Below are positions 7,503 to 16,415 of a stretch of DNA of 37,582 nt, in pieces. The stretch comes from Pseudomonadota bacterium (GTDB lineage: Bacteria; Pseudomonadota; Gammaproteobacteria; Burkholderiales; Burkholderiaceae_E). Within the stretch, counting starts at the first letter, position 1; the number at the start of each line of letters is the position of its first letter. The stretch covers positions 1-37,582 of the forward strand of contig JAKPAM010000215.1 in the NCBI GenBank assembly GCA_029779435.1, read 5' to 3'. Under the pieces are notes generated by a model. The model did not search any database. It worked only from the letters and a program-made list of their open reading frames with translations, and was not told the DNA's origin. Made by a program: the position numbers and the translations under genes.

Positions 7503-8571
7503 GGCCTGCCTCTTTTTTCAGGGATCCGATACCGAGCGAGCCGCCGCGGGGAGGCGGCGCCGGCTGGTCGGGGGTCGATGGGGAATCGATCGGGTTCGCC
7601 GCGACCGGTGGCGATTCGGGCGTGACGTCGTCGAGAAAATCGGCCGTCGGCACGAAGAACAGGCACCCGGTGACCGCGCGGCTGAAATCGAGCAGATGGT
7701 CGTACGTGCCCGGCGGATTGCCGATGAACATGTTCTGCAGCATCTTCTCGATGCGATCCGGCGAACGCGCGTAGCCGATGAAATACGTGCCGAACTCGCC
7801 CTTGCCGATGTCGCCGAACGGCATGTTGTCGCGCACGATGTCCAACGATTCGCCGTCCTCCTCGATGCTGGTCAGGACATTATGGGCATAGGGCTTCTTG
7901 TCCGCATCGCGCTGCTCGATGTCCGAGAGCTTGTGGCGGCCGATGATGTTTTCCTGCTCCTCGACCGGCACCTGGTTCCATCGCGTGAGGTCGTGCAGAT
8001 ACTTCTGCACGATCACGTAGCTGCCGCCGGCGAAGGCCGCGTCTTCGTCGCCGATCAGAGTCGCGTCGAGGGCGCCTTGGCCGGCCGGGTTCTCGGTGCC
8101 ATCGACGAAGCCCAGCAGGTCGCGGTTGTCGAAGAACTTGAAGCCGTGCACTTCATCGACGGTCGTCGCCACCCCGTCGAGCCTTGCCATGATGTGGGTG
8201 GCCAGCTCGAAGCACAGGTCCATGCTGTTCGCGCGGATGTGCAGCAGGATATCGCCGGGCGTCGATACCGCATGATGCACGCCGTGGATCTCGCGAAACG
8301 GATGCAGGCCCTTGGGCCGCGGCGCGCCGAACAGCCGATCCCATGCGTCGGACCCGAGGCCCATCACGCAGGACATCCGCCCTTGCTGGTCGCGGAACCC
8401 GACACCACGGATCAGGCTGGACAGATCGGCGCACAGTTCGCGTACCGTCTGCTCGGCTTCGGGCCCGGGTTCGATCGTCGCCACCAGAAAGATGGCCGCG
8501 TTCGTCAGGCCGGAGGCAACCGGCTGGGACAACGCAGGCTGAGGTGGCGGAGAAGATACATCAGAAATCAT
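7495..8571 (-). CDS. DyP-type heme peroxidase with encapsulin-targeting tail
   Basis: A 358-residue dye-decolourising peroxidase, expected to use H2O2 through a b-type heme. The distal GFVDG motif (about residues 154-158), the proximal His230 (KPYAHNVLTS) and the distal Arg247 (RDNMPFG) are all present. After the catalytic domain comes a Pro/Ser-rich linker of about 30 residues and then GGSLGIGSLKK (343-353), the canonical cargo-loading peptide that binds the inner face of family 1 encapsulins. The start at 8571 is preferred to the ATG at 8577, because AAAGGA is only correctly spaced from the second ATG. No Tat or Sec signal is visible, consistent with cytoplasmic encapsulation. Confidence 0.95.
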   Translation of the reverse strand: MISDVSSPPPQPALSQPVASGLTNAAIFLVATIEPGPEAEQTVRELCADLSSLIRGVGFRDQQGRMSCVMGLGSDAWDRLFGAPRPKGLHPFREIHGVHHAVSTPGDILLHIRANSMDLCFELATHIMARLDGVATTVDEVHGFKFFDNRDLLGFVDGTENPAGQGALDATLIGDEDAAFAGGSYVIVQKYLHDLTRWNQVPVEEQENIIGRHKLSDIEQRDADKKPYAHNVLTSIEEDGESLDIVRDNMPFGDIGKGEFGTYFIGYARSPDRIEKMLQNMFIGNPPGTYDHLLDFSRAVTGCLFFVPTADFLDDVTPESPPVAANPIDSPSTPDQPAPPPRGGSLGIGSLKKEAGHE

Positions 8572-8975
8572 CGTCATCCTTTGAACACCGATGGGAACGC
8601 CATGCCCATCGTTGCGCCATCACGTGCGCGGCCCCACATCTTGCTTCGGGCACGGGCGGATGCACAAGTCGAAAGGGTCGAGACCCCGAGCATCCGTTGC
8701 CTGCCGACGGCTCGATCCGCAGCCTGACCGACGTGGCGCGAAGCCAAGGTCCGGCGCGCGCCGGGTCGAGCGCCCGCCGCCTGCAGCTTGGCATGACGGA
8801 CATCAAGGCAACGGCAGAACTTCGGTCCCGCGCGCCCCTTCGGCGACTACCATGATCCGGCAACGGCTGCGGATGGGGCGCCCGTGGCCGGGCAGGAGCG
8901 TTCGCCGGCATCCCGCCGATCCAGCGCTGACGGCGCTTCCTCGACGATCGCGCCTCGATCGAGCAAAGGACCGTC
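8572..8975. other. Intergenic region between divergent DyP and FAD-oxidase genes
   Basis: About 400 bp without a credible gene. Open frames crossing it on both strands lack family resemblance and ribosome binding sites. It must hold the promoters of the leftward DyP-encapsulin cluster and of the rightward oxidase, but no clear -35/-10 pair was found by eye. The AAAGGA sites directly before both flanking start codons are the only confident signals. Confidence 0.5.
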
Positions 8976-10658
8976 ATGACCGGCTACGCCACGCTGTCGC
9001 ACAGACCGCTCCGCCGCTTCTGGGGCTGGGGCAATCTCGATCACGGATTGAGCGACGCCGAACGCCGGGCCGTCCGTGACGGCCTGGGAAGACTGGGATC
9101 CCTGGGTACGCCGCTGTCCGAACCCAAGGTCGAGGAATACGCGCTTGCGGCGCCCCGCGGCAACGTTCCCGCGGCGCTGGCGGCGATCGTCTCGTCCACC
9201 CCTTATGACCGGCTGAACCACGCTTATGGCAAGAGCTATGCGGACCTCGCGCGGCTGTGGCTGCGCCGGGTGCCACACGCCCCGGACTGGGTCGCCTTTC
9301 CGCGCAGCGAGGACGACATCGTCGCTCTGCTGGACTGGGCCTCGGGCGCGAACGTCGCCGTCGTGCCGTTCGGCGGCGGCTCCAGCGTGGTCGGCGGCGT
9401 CGAATCGGCGGTAGGGGGCGATCATGCGGCCGTGCTGACGCTGGACATGGAGCGCTTCGACCAGATCCATGAGATCGACCGGACGAGCCGCGCGGCCCGC
9501 ATCGGCGGCGGCATCCCGGGGCCGTCCCTGGAAGCCGGGTTGCGTCCCCAGGGCTTGACGCTGCGGCATTTTCCGCAGAGCTTCGAGTTCAGCACGCTGG
9601 GCGGCTGGATCGTCACGCGGGCCGGCGGCCACTATGCGACCCAATACACGCACATCGACGATTTCGTCGAGAACGTCCGCATGGTCACGCCGGCCGGCAC
9701 GTTCGAGACGCGGCGCCTGCCGGGCTCGGGCGCGGGTCCTGCGCCGGACCGGCTGGTGATCGGCTCGGAAGGTACGTTCGGCGTCCTCACCAGCGCGTGG
9801 ATGCGGCTGCAGGACCGGCCGCGCTACCGCGCTTCGGCCTCCGTGCGGTTCGAGACACTGGCGACAGCCATCGACGGTGTCCGGGCCTTGTCGCAATCGG
9901 GCCTGCAGCCGACCAACTGCCGGCTGCTCGACGCCAACGAGGCGGTGTCGGCGCATGTCGACGCGGGCGGCGGTGCACTGCTGGTGCTGGGCTTCGAATC
10001 GGCCGACCATCCGGTGGTCGCCTGGATGGAACGCGCACTGGCGCTGGCCGCCGATCACGGCGGGTCGTGGTGCGCCGACGAAGTGGCTCGCTCCATGGCC
10101 GCGCAGACCGGCGGCAACGAGCACGGTGACGCCGCCGGCCAGTGGCGCCACGCGTTCCTGCGCATGCCGTACCGGCGCGACGAAGCCATGCGCTACGGCG
10201 TCATCGTCGATACGTTCGAGAGCGCCATCACGTGGAACGCGTTCCATGCGTTCTACGAGGGCGTGATCCAGGATGTCGGCGACGCCATTCACCGCGTCAC
10301 CGGCCGGGCTTCCCGGATTTCCTGTCGCCTCACCCATGTCTATCCGGACGGTCCGGCGCCCTATTTCTCGTTCTCGGCACGCGGCCGCGAGGACGGCGAC
10401 CTGGCCAGCGCGCTGAGCATGTGGCGCGAGATCAAGCGCGCCTGCAACGAAGCGGTCATCCGCCACGGCGGGACCAGCACCCACCATCATGCGGTGGGGC
10501 GCGATCACCGCAGCGCCTACGAGCGGGAGGTGCCGGACCTGATGCGCCAGGCGCTGGTCGCCGCCAAGGCCACGCTGGATCCGGCGGGGATCATGAATCC
10601 GGGCGTGCTGTTCGACCCGGCTGGTCGCACGATCGGCGTGACCGGGGCGCTGGCCTGA
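8976..10658 (+). CDS. FAD-binding oxidase, alkyl-DHAP synthase-like
   Basis: A 560-residue flavoprotein of the vanillyl-alcohol oxidase/PCMH superfamily. The FAD-binding domain shows PFGGGSSVVGG (131-141) and the later GGWIVTRAGGHYATQYTHIDDFV segment; the C-terminal half has the cap-type domain with THHHAVGRDH (502-511) and the typical ending LDPAGIMNPGVL. This tri-histidine stretch and overall layout are those of bacterial homologues of alkyldihydroxyacetonephosphate synthase, but in bacteria such proteins usually have unknown 2-hydroxyacid or alcohol substrates, so ether-lipid synthesis should not be assumed. AAAGGA lies five bases before the ATG. It is divergent from the DyP gene and appears monocistronic. 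Confidence 0.85.
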   Translation: MTGYATLSHRPLRRFWGWGNLDHGLSDAERRAVRDGLGRLGSLGTPLSEPKVEEYALAAPRGNVPAALAAIVSSTPYDRLNHAYGKSYADLARLWLRRVPHAPDWVAFPRSEDDIVALLDWASGANVAVVPFGGGSSVVGGVESAVGGDHAAVLTLDMERFDQIHEIDRTSRAARIGGGIPGPSLEAGLRPQGLTLRHFPQSFEFSTLGGWIVTRAGGHYATQYTHIDDFVENVRMVTPAGTFETRRLPGSGAGPAPDRLVIGSEGTFGVLTSAWMRLQDRPRYRASASVRFETLATAIDGVRALSQSGLQPTNCRLLDANEAVSAHVDAGGGALLVLGFESADHPVVAWMERALALAADHGGSWCADEVARSMAAQTGGNEHGDAAGQWRHAFLRMPYRRDEAMRYGVIVDTFESAITWNAFHAFYEGVIQDVGDAIHRVTGRASRISCRLTHVYPDGPAPYFSFSARGREDGDLASALSMWREIKRACNEAVIRHGGTSTHHHAVGRDHRSAYEREVPDLMRQALVAAKATLDPAGIMNPGVLFDPAGRTIGVTGALA

Positions 10659-10706
10659 CGGCAAGCGCCGGCTCGTGCCCCATCAGTCAGCTTCGCCGGC
10701 ACTTGC

Positions 10707-10748
10707 CTGGCCGGCCAGTTGACAGCCCAGCCCATCGAGCGCTAGCTT
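10707..10748 (+). promoter_or_regulatory. Possible promoter for the small monooxygenase-fold gene
   Basis: A perfect -35 hexamer TTGACA (10719-10724) is followed after 18 bp by the poor -10 match TAGCTT (10743-10748), about 90 bp before the next gene. A perfect 12-bp palindrome CTGGCCGGCCAG (10707-10718) abuts the -35. The palindrome may be a regulator site or chance in GC-rich DNA. Confidence 0.3.
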
Positions 10749-10839
10749 GACCTCTGCGGTGGCATCGCATGGCGCGCACCATCGCGGGTACCGATCGGCA
10801 ACCGGCCCGGCTCGCGTAGTCCCGAACTGAGGAGCGATC

Positions 10840-11136
10840 ATGGCGGCATTCAATGTCGTGCGGTTCAAGGTCAAACCTGGCCGCGAGCAGCAATTCCTCG
10901 ATGCACACTCGGAAGCCCACGCGGCGTGGCCCGGCCTGCGCCATGCCAATATCATCAAGACCGGCGACGGCCGCTACTGCATCATCGCCGAATGGGCGAG
11001 CATGGCGGATATGGCGGCCGCGCGGCCGCAGATGATCGCGACGCTCGATTCGTTCCGCGACACGCTCGAGGATCTGGGCGGGGGCCTCGGCGTCACCGAT
11101 CCGGTTTCCGGCGATGTCGTGCTGAACCTGCTCTGA
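10840..11136 (+). CDS. Small ABM-fold (dimeric alpha/beta barrel) protein
   Basis: A 98-residue protein with the pattern of the antibiotic-biosynthesis monooxygenase/dimeric ferredoxin-like fold: an N-terminal strand FNVVRFKVKPGREQQFLDAH, a middle strand GDGRYCIIAEWAS, and a helix ending before DVVLNLL. Such proteins act as cofactor-free monooxygenases or have unknown roles; no substrate is predicted. GAGGAG lies five bases before the ATG. The closest upstream gene is the FAD oxidase, 181 bp away, and a possible separate promoter lies between them. Confidence 0.7.
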   Translation: MAAFNVVRFKVKPGREQQFLDAHSEAHAAWPGLRHANIIKTGDGRYCIIAEWASMADMAAARPQMIATLDSFRDTLEDLGGGLGVTDPVSGDVVLNLL

Positions 11137-11222
11137 CCGGCAGGACTGGCATACGCCCGGGCACGCGTCGTTCGCGTCCTCACCCGCGGGGCGCAGGCCG
11201 TTCGAGACGACGCCGCTCGCTT

Positions 11223-11250
11223 ATGGCACGCGGGTGATGGCACGCGGGTG
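11223..11250. repeat. Perfect 14-bp tandem duplication
   Basis: ATGGCACGCGGGTG occurs twice head to tail (11223-11236, 11237-11250) in the convergent gap between the ABM-fold gene and serS. No function is evident. It belongs to a group of similar short duplications in this window. Confidence 0.9.
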
Positions 11251-11279
11251 ATCCGGCGACCAGCGGTCCGGCGAATCGA

Positions 11280-12587
<1,308 letters not shown>

Positions 12588-12602
12588 TCACCATCGGAAA
12601 CG

Positions 12603-12637
12603 GGAGAAGGAAATCAGGAGAAGGAAATCGGGAGAAG
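12603..12637. repeat. Purine-rich 14-bp tandem repeat, about 2.5 copies
   Basis: GGAGAAGGAAATC is repeated at 12603-12615 and 12617-12629, with a partial copy GGAGAAG at 12631-12637 (period 14). On the coding strand of serS it is a pyrimidine-rich leader 20-55 bases before the start codon. It could affect serS leader structure or expression; this is speculation. Confidence 0.85.
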
Positions 12638-12726
12638 AAGCAGGGCAGGCGTCGCGCCGTGTCGAATCGAGGAGAGCCGCAATCGCGTACCACGGCAACC
12701 TCGGGTCTGCGCATCTTAGCAGCGGC

Positions 12727-14208
12727 TCAATCCGGCGCGTCCGGTTGTTCGCCGCTCGACCCATCGCGGGATTCTCGGCGAGACTCGTCGCGCAGCCCAT
12801 CGCGGGATTCGCCACGCGATTCGCCGCGCGCGCCTTCACGTGCCGTCGCCCCTTGCGATCCGGCACGCGTCCTCGCCTCGTCGTCCAGGCCGCGCAGCCA
12901 CGCGAGCTTCTCGCCGATCCGCCCTTCCAGCCCGCGCGGCACCGGCTTGTACCAGCCGGGCTCGGCCATGTCATCGGGCAGGTAGCGCTCGCCGGCCGCA
13001 TAGGCGTCGGGCTCGTCGTGCGCATAGCGGTACGCGTGGCCGTAGCCCAGTTCCTTCATCAGACGTGTCGGCGCGTTGCGCAGGTGGATCGGCACCTCGC
13101 GGCTGCGGTCGCGCTTGACGAACGCCATCGCCGCATTGAACGCGTTGTAGCCGGCATTGCTCTTGGCGGCCATCGCCAGGTAGATGACCGCCTGGCCGAT
13201 CGCCAGCTCGCCCTCCGGCGAGCCCAGGCGTTCATAAGTGAGCGCCGCGTCGTTGGCCAGTTGCATCGCGCGCGGATCGGCCAGCCCGATGTCTTCCCAG
13301 GCCATGCGGATCACGCGGCGCGCGAGATAGCGGGGGTCCACACCGCCGTCGAGCATCCGGCACAGCCAGTACAGCGCGGCGTCCGGATGCGAACCGCGCA
13401 CCGACTTGTGCAGCGCGGAGATCTGGTCGTAGAACGCCTCGCCGCCCTTGTCGAAGCGCCGCAACTGCTCGGACATCGTGCTGTCGAGGAACGCTTCGTC
13501 GATGGCCGCGCGGCCATCCCCGACCGCGGCGTCGACGACGACCTCCAGCGTATTGAGCAGGCGCCGCGCATCGCCGTCGGCCCAGCCGACCAGGCGTTCG
13601 CGCGCGCCGGGCGTGAACGGCGGCCGCGCATCGTCGGGCAGCGCCGCCATCGCGCGATCGAACAACCGCGACATCTCGTCGGCGTCCAGCGCGTGCAGCA
13701 CGTAGACGCGCGCCCGCGACAGCAGCGCCGAGTTGACCTCGAACGACGGGTTCTCGGTGGTCGCGCCGATGAACGTGAACAGGCCGCTTTCGACATAAGG
13801 AAGGAATGCGTCCTGCTGCGACTTGTTGAAGCGATGCACCTCGTCGACGAACAGGATCGTGCGCCGGCCCTGCTGGCGCGCCTGCTCGGCGGCAGCGACC
13901 GCCTCGCGGATCTCCTTGACGCCGCCGAGCACCGCCGAGATCGCGATGAACTGCGCGTCGAACCCGTCGGCCATCAGGCGTGCCAGCGTCGTCTTGCCGA
14001 CACCGGGCGGGCCCCACAGGATCATCGAATGCGGCCGGCCGGATTCGAACGCGACGCGCAGCGGCTTGCCCGGGCCCAGCAGATGCGATTGCCCGATCAC
14101 CGAGTCGAGATCGTGCGGGCGCAAGCGCTCGGCCAGCGGCGGCGTCGGCGCTCGGGGCGGCGGCGCCTCGTCGGGCGCCAGATCGAAAAGGTCGGGTTCG
14201 TCAGTCAT
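12727..14208 (-). CDS. rarA: Replication-associated recombination ATPase RarA (MgsA)
   Basis: A 493-residue AAA+ ATPase of the RarA/MgsA/WRNIP1 family, acting at stalled replication forks. Walker A is GPPGVGKT (66-73) and Walker B ILFVDEVHRF (118-127). Sensor 1 lies in GATTENPSFEVNSALLSR, and the C-terminal tetramerisation part contains the family hallmarks DIGLADPRAM and HLRNAPT. The N-terminus is extended by an acidic, proline-rich stretch. After about residue 445, where relatives usually end, there is an unusual low-complexity tail rich in Arg, Ser, Glu, Asp and Gly, encoded by imperfect DNA repeats. It lies between serS and the DSD1-family gene; lolA and ftsK follow upstream. Confidence 0.95.
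   Translation of the reverse strand: MTDEPDLFDLAPDEAPPPRAPTPPLAERLRPHDLDSVIGQSHLLGPGKPLRVAFESGRPHSMILWGPPGVGKTTLARLMADGFDAQFIAISAVLGGVKEIREAVAAAEQARQQGRRTILFVDEVHRFNKSQQDAFLPYVESGLFTFIGATTENPSFEVNSALLSRARVYVLHALDADEMSRLFDRAMAALPDDARPPFTPGARERLVGWADGDARRLLNTLEVVVDAAVGDGRAAIDEAFLDSTMSEQLRRFDKGGEAFYDQISALHKSVRGSHPDAALYWLCRMLDGGVDPRYLARRVIRMAWEDIGLADPRAMQLANDAALTYERLGSPEGELAIGQAVIYLAMAAKSNAGYNAFNAAMAFVKRDRSREVPIHLRNAPTRLMKELGYGHAYRYAHDEPDAYAAGERYLPDDMAEPGWYKPVPRGLEGRIGEKLAWLRGLDDEARTRAGSQGATAREGARGESRGESRDGLRDESRRESRDGSSGEQPDAPD
12760..12810. repeat. 36-bp-spaced direct repeat inside the rarA tail
   Basis: The 15-mer CCCATCGCGGGATTC occurs at 12760-12774 and 12796-12810, exactly 12 codons apart, giving repeated ESRDG units in the RarA tail. 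Further degenerate copies (CGCGATTCGCC) follow to about 12825. The repeat explains the low-complexity C-terminus. Confidence 0.85.
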
Positions 14209-14300
14209 GCGCGGGCGCTCGCGCGCCGGAGCGGCATCGATGGCCGCTTCCCGCGCGTCGTCGGGAGATCATCCCTGGTCAGGCGCCAGGGCTCGGGCTT

Positions 14301-15506
14301 CTAGAATACCGCGCCCCGCGCATCGACTGGCCAGATCGCATCGACCTTGTCGCCGTCGAGCGCGACGTACCAGTCGTGCAGATTGACGGTCGGGTCGCAA
14401 TGGCTGGGGACCAGCCTCACCTTGTCGCCGGGCTCCAGCGACCGAACCGCGGGCACGAGCGCCGCCAGGCCGGGCGCCGGCGCGTCCATCGATGCAGACG
14501 CCGACGTGGACGACAGCGCGAAGGCCGCGCCGCCTTGACGCCGCAACACCACGTGCTCGTCCGAGATCGAGGCCACCAGCCAACCGGGCTCGGCCGACAA
14601 CGGCGGGCCGCATTCGGCGCTCAGCGCCTTCAAGCCGGCGTCGAGCACCGCGCGATCGCCGTGGGCGGAAATCACCGTCGCCAGCACGTGGATGACCTGG
14701 CGCAGCGGCGCATCGCGCTCATCGCTGTGGTTGCGCCCGTAGTCGGCATCCATCAGCACGTAGGAACCGGGCTGGATCTCGGTGTAGATGCCCGAATCGA
14801 GTTCGTTGACATAAGTGCCGGTGCCGCCGCCGGTGATCTCGGTGATTACGGCGCCCTCGGCCTGCAGCGCACGCCGCACCTGCACGGCCTTGACCGCCGC
14901 ATGGTTGATCGCGTCGCGCCGCTCCTGCGGATCGCGCAGGTGCTGCGCCCTGCCCTGATAAGCCTGCAGACCACGCAAGTGCAGTTCCCCCGAATGCGAG
15001 CGGATCAGTTGCCACAGCGCGACCGCCTCGTCGGGCCCGGCCACGCCGCAGCGGCCCATCCCGACGTCGATCTCGATCAGCACGTCGATGCGGACGCTGC
15101 GCTTGCGCGCGGCGGCGGCCAGTTGCGCGACCTGGACCGGATGATCGACACAGACGGCCACCCGCGCCGTGCGCGCCAGCATAGCGAGCCGGTCCAGCTT
15201 GCGGGCGCCGACGACCTGGTTGCTGACCAGCACGTCGAGGATGCCGCCGCGCACGAAGACCTCGGCCTCGGACACCTTCTGGCAGCAGACGCCGACCGCA
15301 CCGGCGGCCATCTGGCGACGAGCGATCTCCAGCGACTTGTGCGCCTTGGCGTGCGGCCGCAGCCGGACGCCGGCCTGCGCGGCGCGCTGCGCCATCACCG
15401 CCAGGTTCGCGTCGAACGCGTCCAGATCGACCAGCAGCGCCGGCGTGTCGACCGCGCCCAATCCATCGCCGGCTCGCGCCGGCGCCCGCTTAGTCGTGAT
15501 GGCCAT
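14301..15506 (-). CDS. DSD1-family PLP enzyme (D-threonine aldolase-like)
   Basis: A 401-residue enzyme of the alanine-racemase-fold (fold III) PLP family that includes D-threonine aldolase, D-threo-3-hydroxyaspartate dehydratase and D-serine dehydratase. The PLP lysine is Lys54 in RPHAKAHKS; the glycine-rich phosphate site is EITGGGTGTY; the metal-binding pair is His369/Asp371 in PSHCDPTVNLHD. It should cleave or dehydrate a D-beta-hydroxy amino acid using a divalent metal. An Ala/Ser/Pro-rich stretch, AFALSSTSASASMDAPAPG, just before the metal site looks like an insertion compared with my recollection of relatives. The exact reaction cannot be separated from sequence alone. It stands between lolA and rarA on the same strand. 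Confidence 0.85.
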   Translation of the reverse strand: MAITTKRAPARAGDGLGAVDTPALLVDLDAFDANLAVMAQRAAQAGVRLRPHAKAHKSLEIARRQMAAGAVGVCCQKVSEAEVFVRGGILDVLVSNQVVGARKLDRLAMLARTARVAVCVDHPVQVAQLAAAARKRSVRIDVLIEIDVGMGRCGVAGPDEAVALWQLIRSHSGELHLRGLQAYQGRAQHLRDPQERRDAINHAAVKAVQVRRALQAEGAVITEITGGGTGTYVNELDSGIYTEIQPGSYVLMDADYGRNHSDERDAPLRQVIHVLATVISAHGDRAVLDAGLKALSAECGPPLSAEPGWLVASISDEHVVLRRQGGAAFALSSTSASASMDAPAPGLAALVPAVRSLEPGDKVRLVPSHCDPTVNLHDWYVALDGDKVDAIWPVDARGAVF

Positions 15507-15553
15507 GCATCCACCGTTGCGCCGCGTTCATCATCCCCATCCTCGTGCGCCCC

Positions 15554-16315
15554 TCATTGGGTGACGACTTCGGCCCCCTTCGGCGGCACGAATCGAAACT
15601 GCTGCGCGTCGACGGCCGGATTGCGCTCGACGTCGCTGAACTGGAAGACCGTCACGCGGCCGAACGTATCCTTGACCTCCATCGCCTGCGGCAGGTTGCC
15701 CCGCAGACCGATCGCGATGCTCTCGAAGCCGGCATCGGTCGATCGCGGACGGGCCAGCAGCCAAGACAGGCCATCGCGCTCGCCGTCCTCGGCCAGCGCG
15801 AACGAACGGTCCAGGTCCGACGATCCGAACAGGATGGCGGCCGGCGTCGCGCCGAGCGCATCGTCCATCTTGCGCACGGTCACCTGGTTCAGGTCCTTGT
15901 CGAAGAAGAAGACCTGCCGGCCGTCGGCCACCATCAACTGCTCATAAGGACGCGTGACCTCCCAGCGGAACCGGCCCGGACGCGAGAACGCGAACAGGCC
16001 GCTGCTGGCCTCGGCGAGCTGGCCGCCGGACTTGAACGTACGCTGGGAGAACGCGCCGCGCGCCGACGCCGTGCCCTGCGTGAACGCGCGCATCTGTTCG
16101 ATCGCGCCGGCCCACGCGGGCGTGGCGAACCACGCCTGCAGCGCGACGCAGGCCGCCGCCGCGATCGCGGCGACCCGTATGGCGGCGACTCGTGTAGCGG
16201 CGAGCCGGCGCGGCCTTAGGGATCCGCACGGCGGAAGCCGCCGAAGCGGAACCTTCGCTGCGGCCGGCGTCGCTTCATCCGCGCGCACTCCCATATCGTT
16301 GGAGATCATTCCCAT
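15554..16315 (-). CDS. lolA: Outer-membrane lipoprotein carrier protein LolA
   Basis: Periplasmic chaperone that takes lipoproteins released by LolCDE and hands them to LolB. The mature part begins after a hydrophobic segment ending in ATPAWA and shows the LolA pattern: AFTQGTASARGAFSQRTF, SGLFAFSRPGRFRWEVTRPYEQLMVADG and FFFDKDLNQVTVRKM. The start at 16315 is chosen because AAGGAAG lies six bases upstream; the open frame extends 21 codons further without a good site. From this start the pre-sequence is about 70 residues, with a long Arg-rich stretch ahead of the hydrophobic core, unusually long for a Sec signal. No later Met or GTG offers a shorter form. It lies between ftsK and the DSD1 gene, a common position in Burkholderiales. 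Confidence 0.93.
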   Translation of the reverse strand: MGMISNDMGVRADEATPAAAKVPLRRLPPCGSLRPRRLAATRVAAIRVAAIAAAACVALQAWFATPAWAGAIEQMRAFTQGTASARGAFSQRTFKSGGQLAEASSGLFAFSRPGRFRWEVTRPYEQLMVADGRQVFFFDKDLNQVTVRKMDDALGATPAAILFGSSDLDRSFALAEDGERDGLSWLLARPRSTDAGFESIAIGLRGNLPQAMEVKDTFGRVTVFQFSDVERNPAVDAQQFRFVPPKGAEVVTQ

Positions 16316-16352
16316 CGGCTTCCTTCGATGAACGGACGACCGTCCGCGTAAA

Positions 16353-16382
16353 CGGGCGGCCACACGACGGGCGGCCACACGA
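16353..16382. repeat. Perfect 15-bp tandem duplication
   Basis: CGGGCGGCCACACGA occurs twice head to tail (16353-16367, 16368-16382) in the 100-bp gap between ftsK and lolA. No function is evident. Confidence 0.9.
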
Positions 16383-16415
16383 ACGCCGCGTCAGGACGCC
16401 GCGTCCGGGCGCGCG

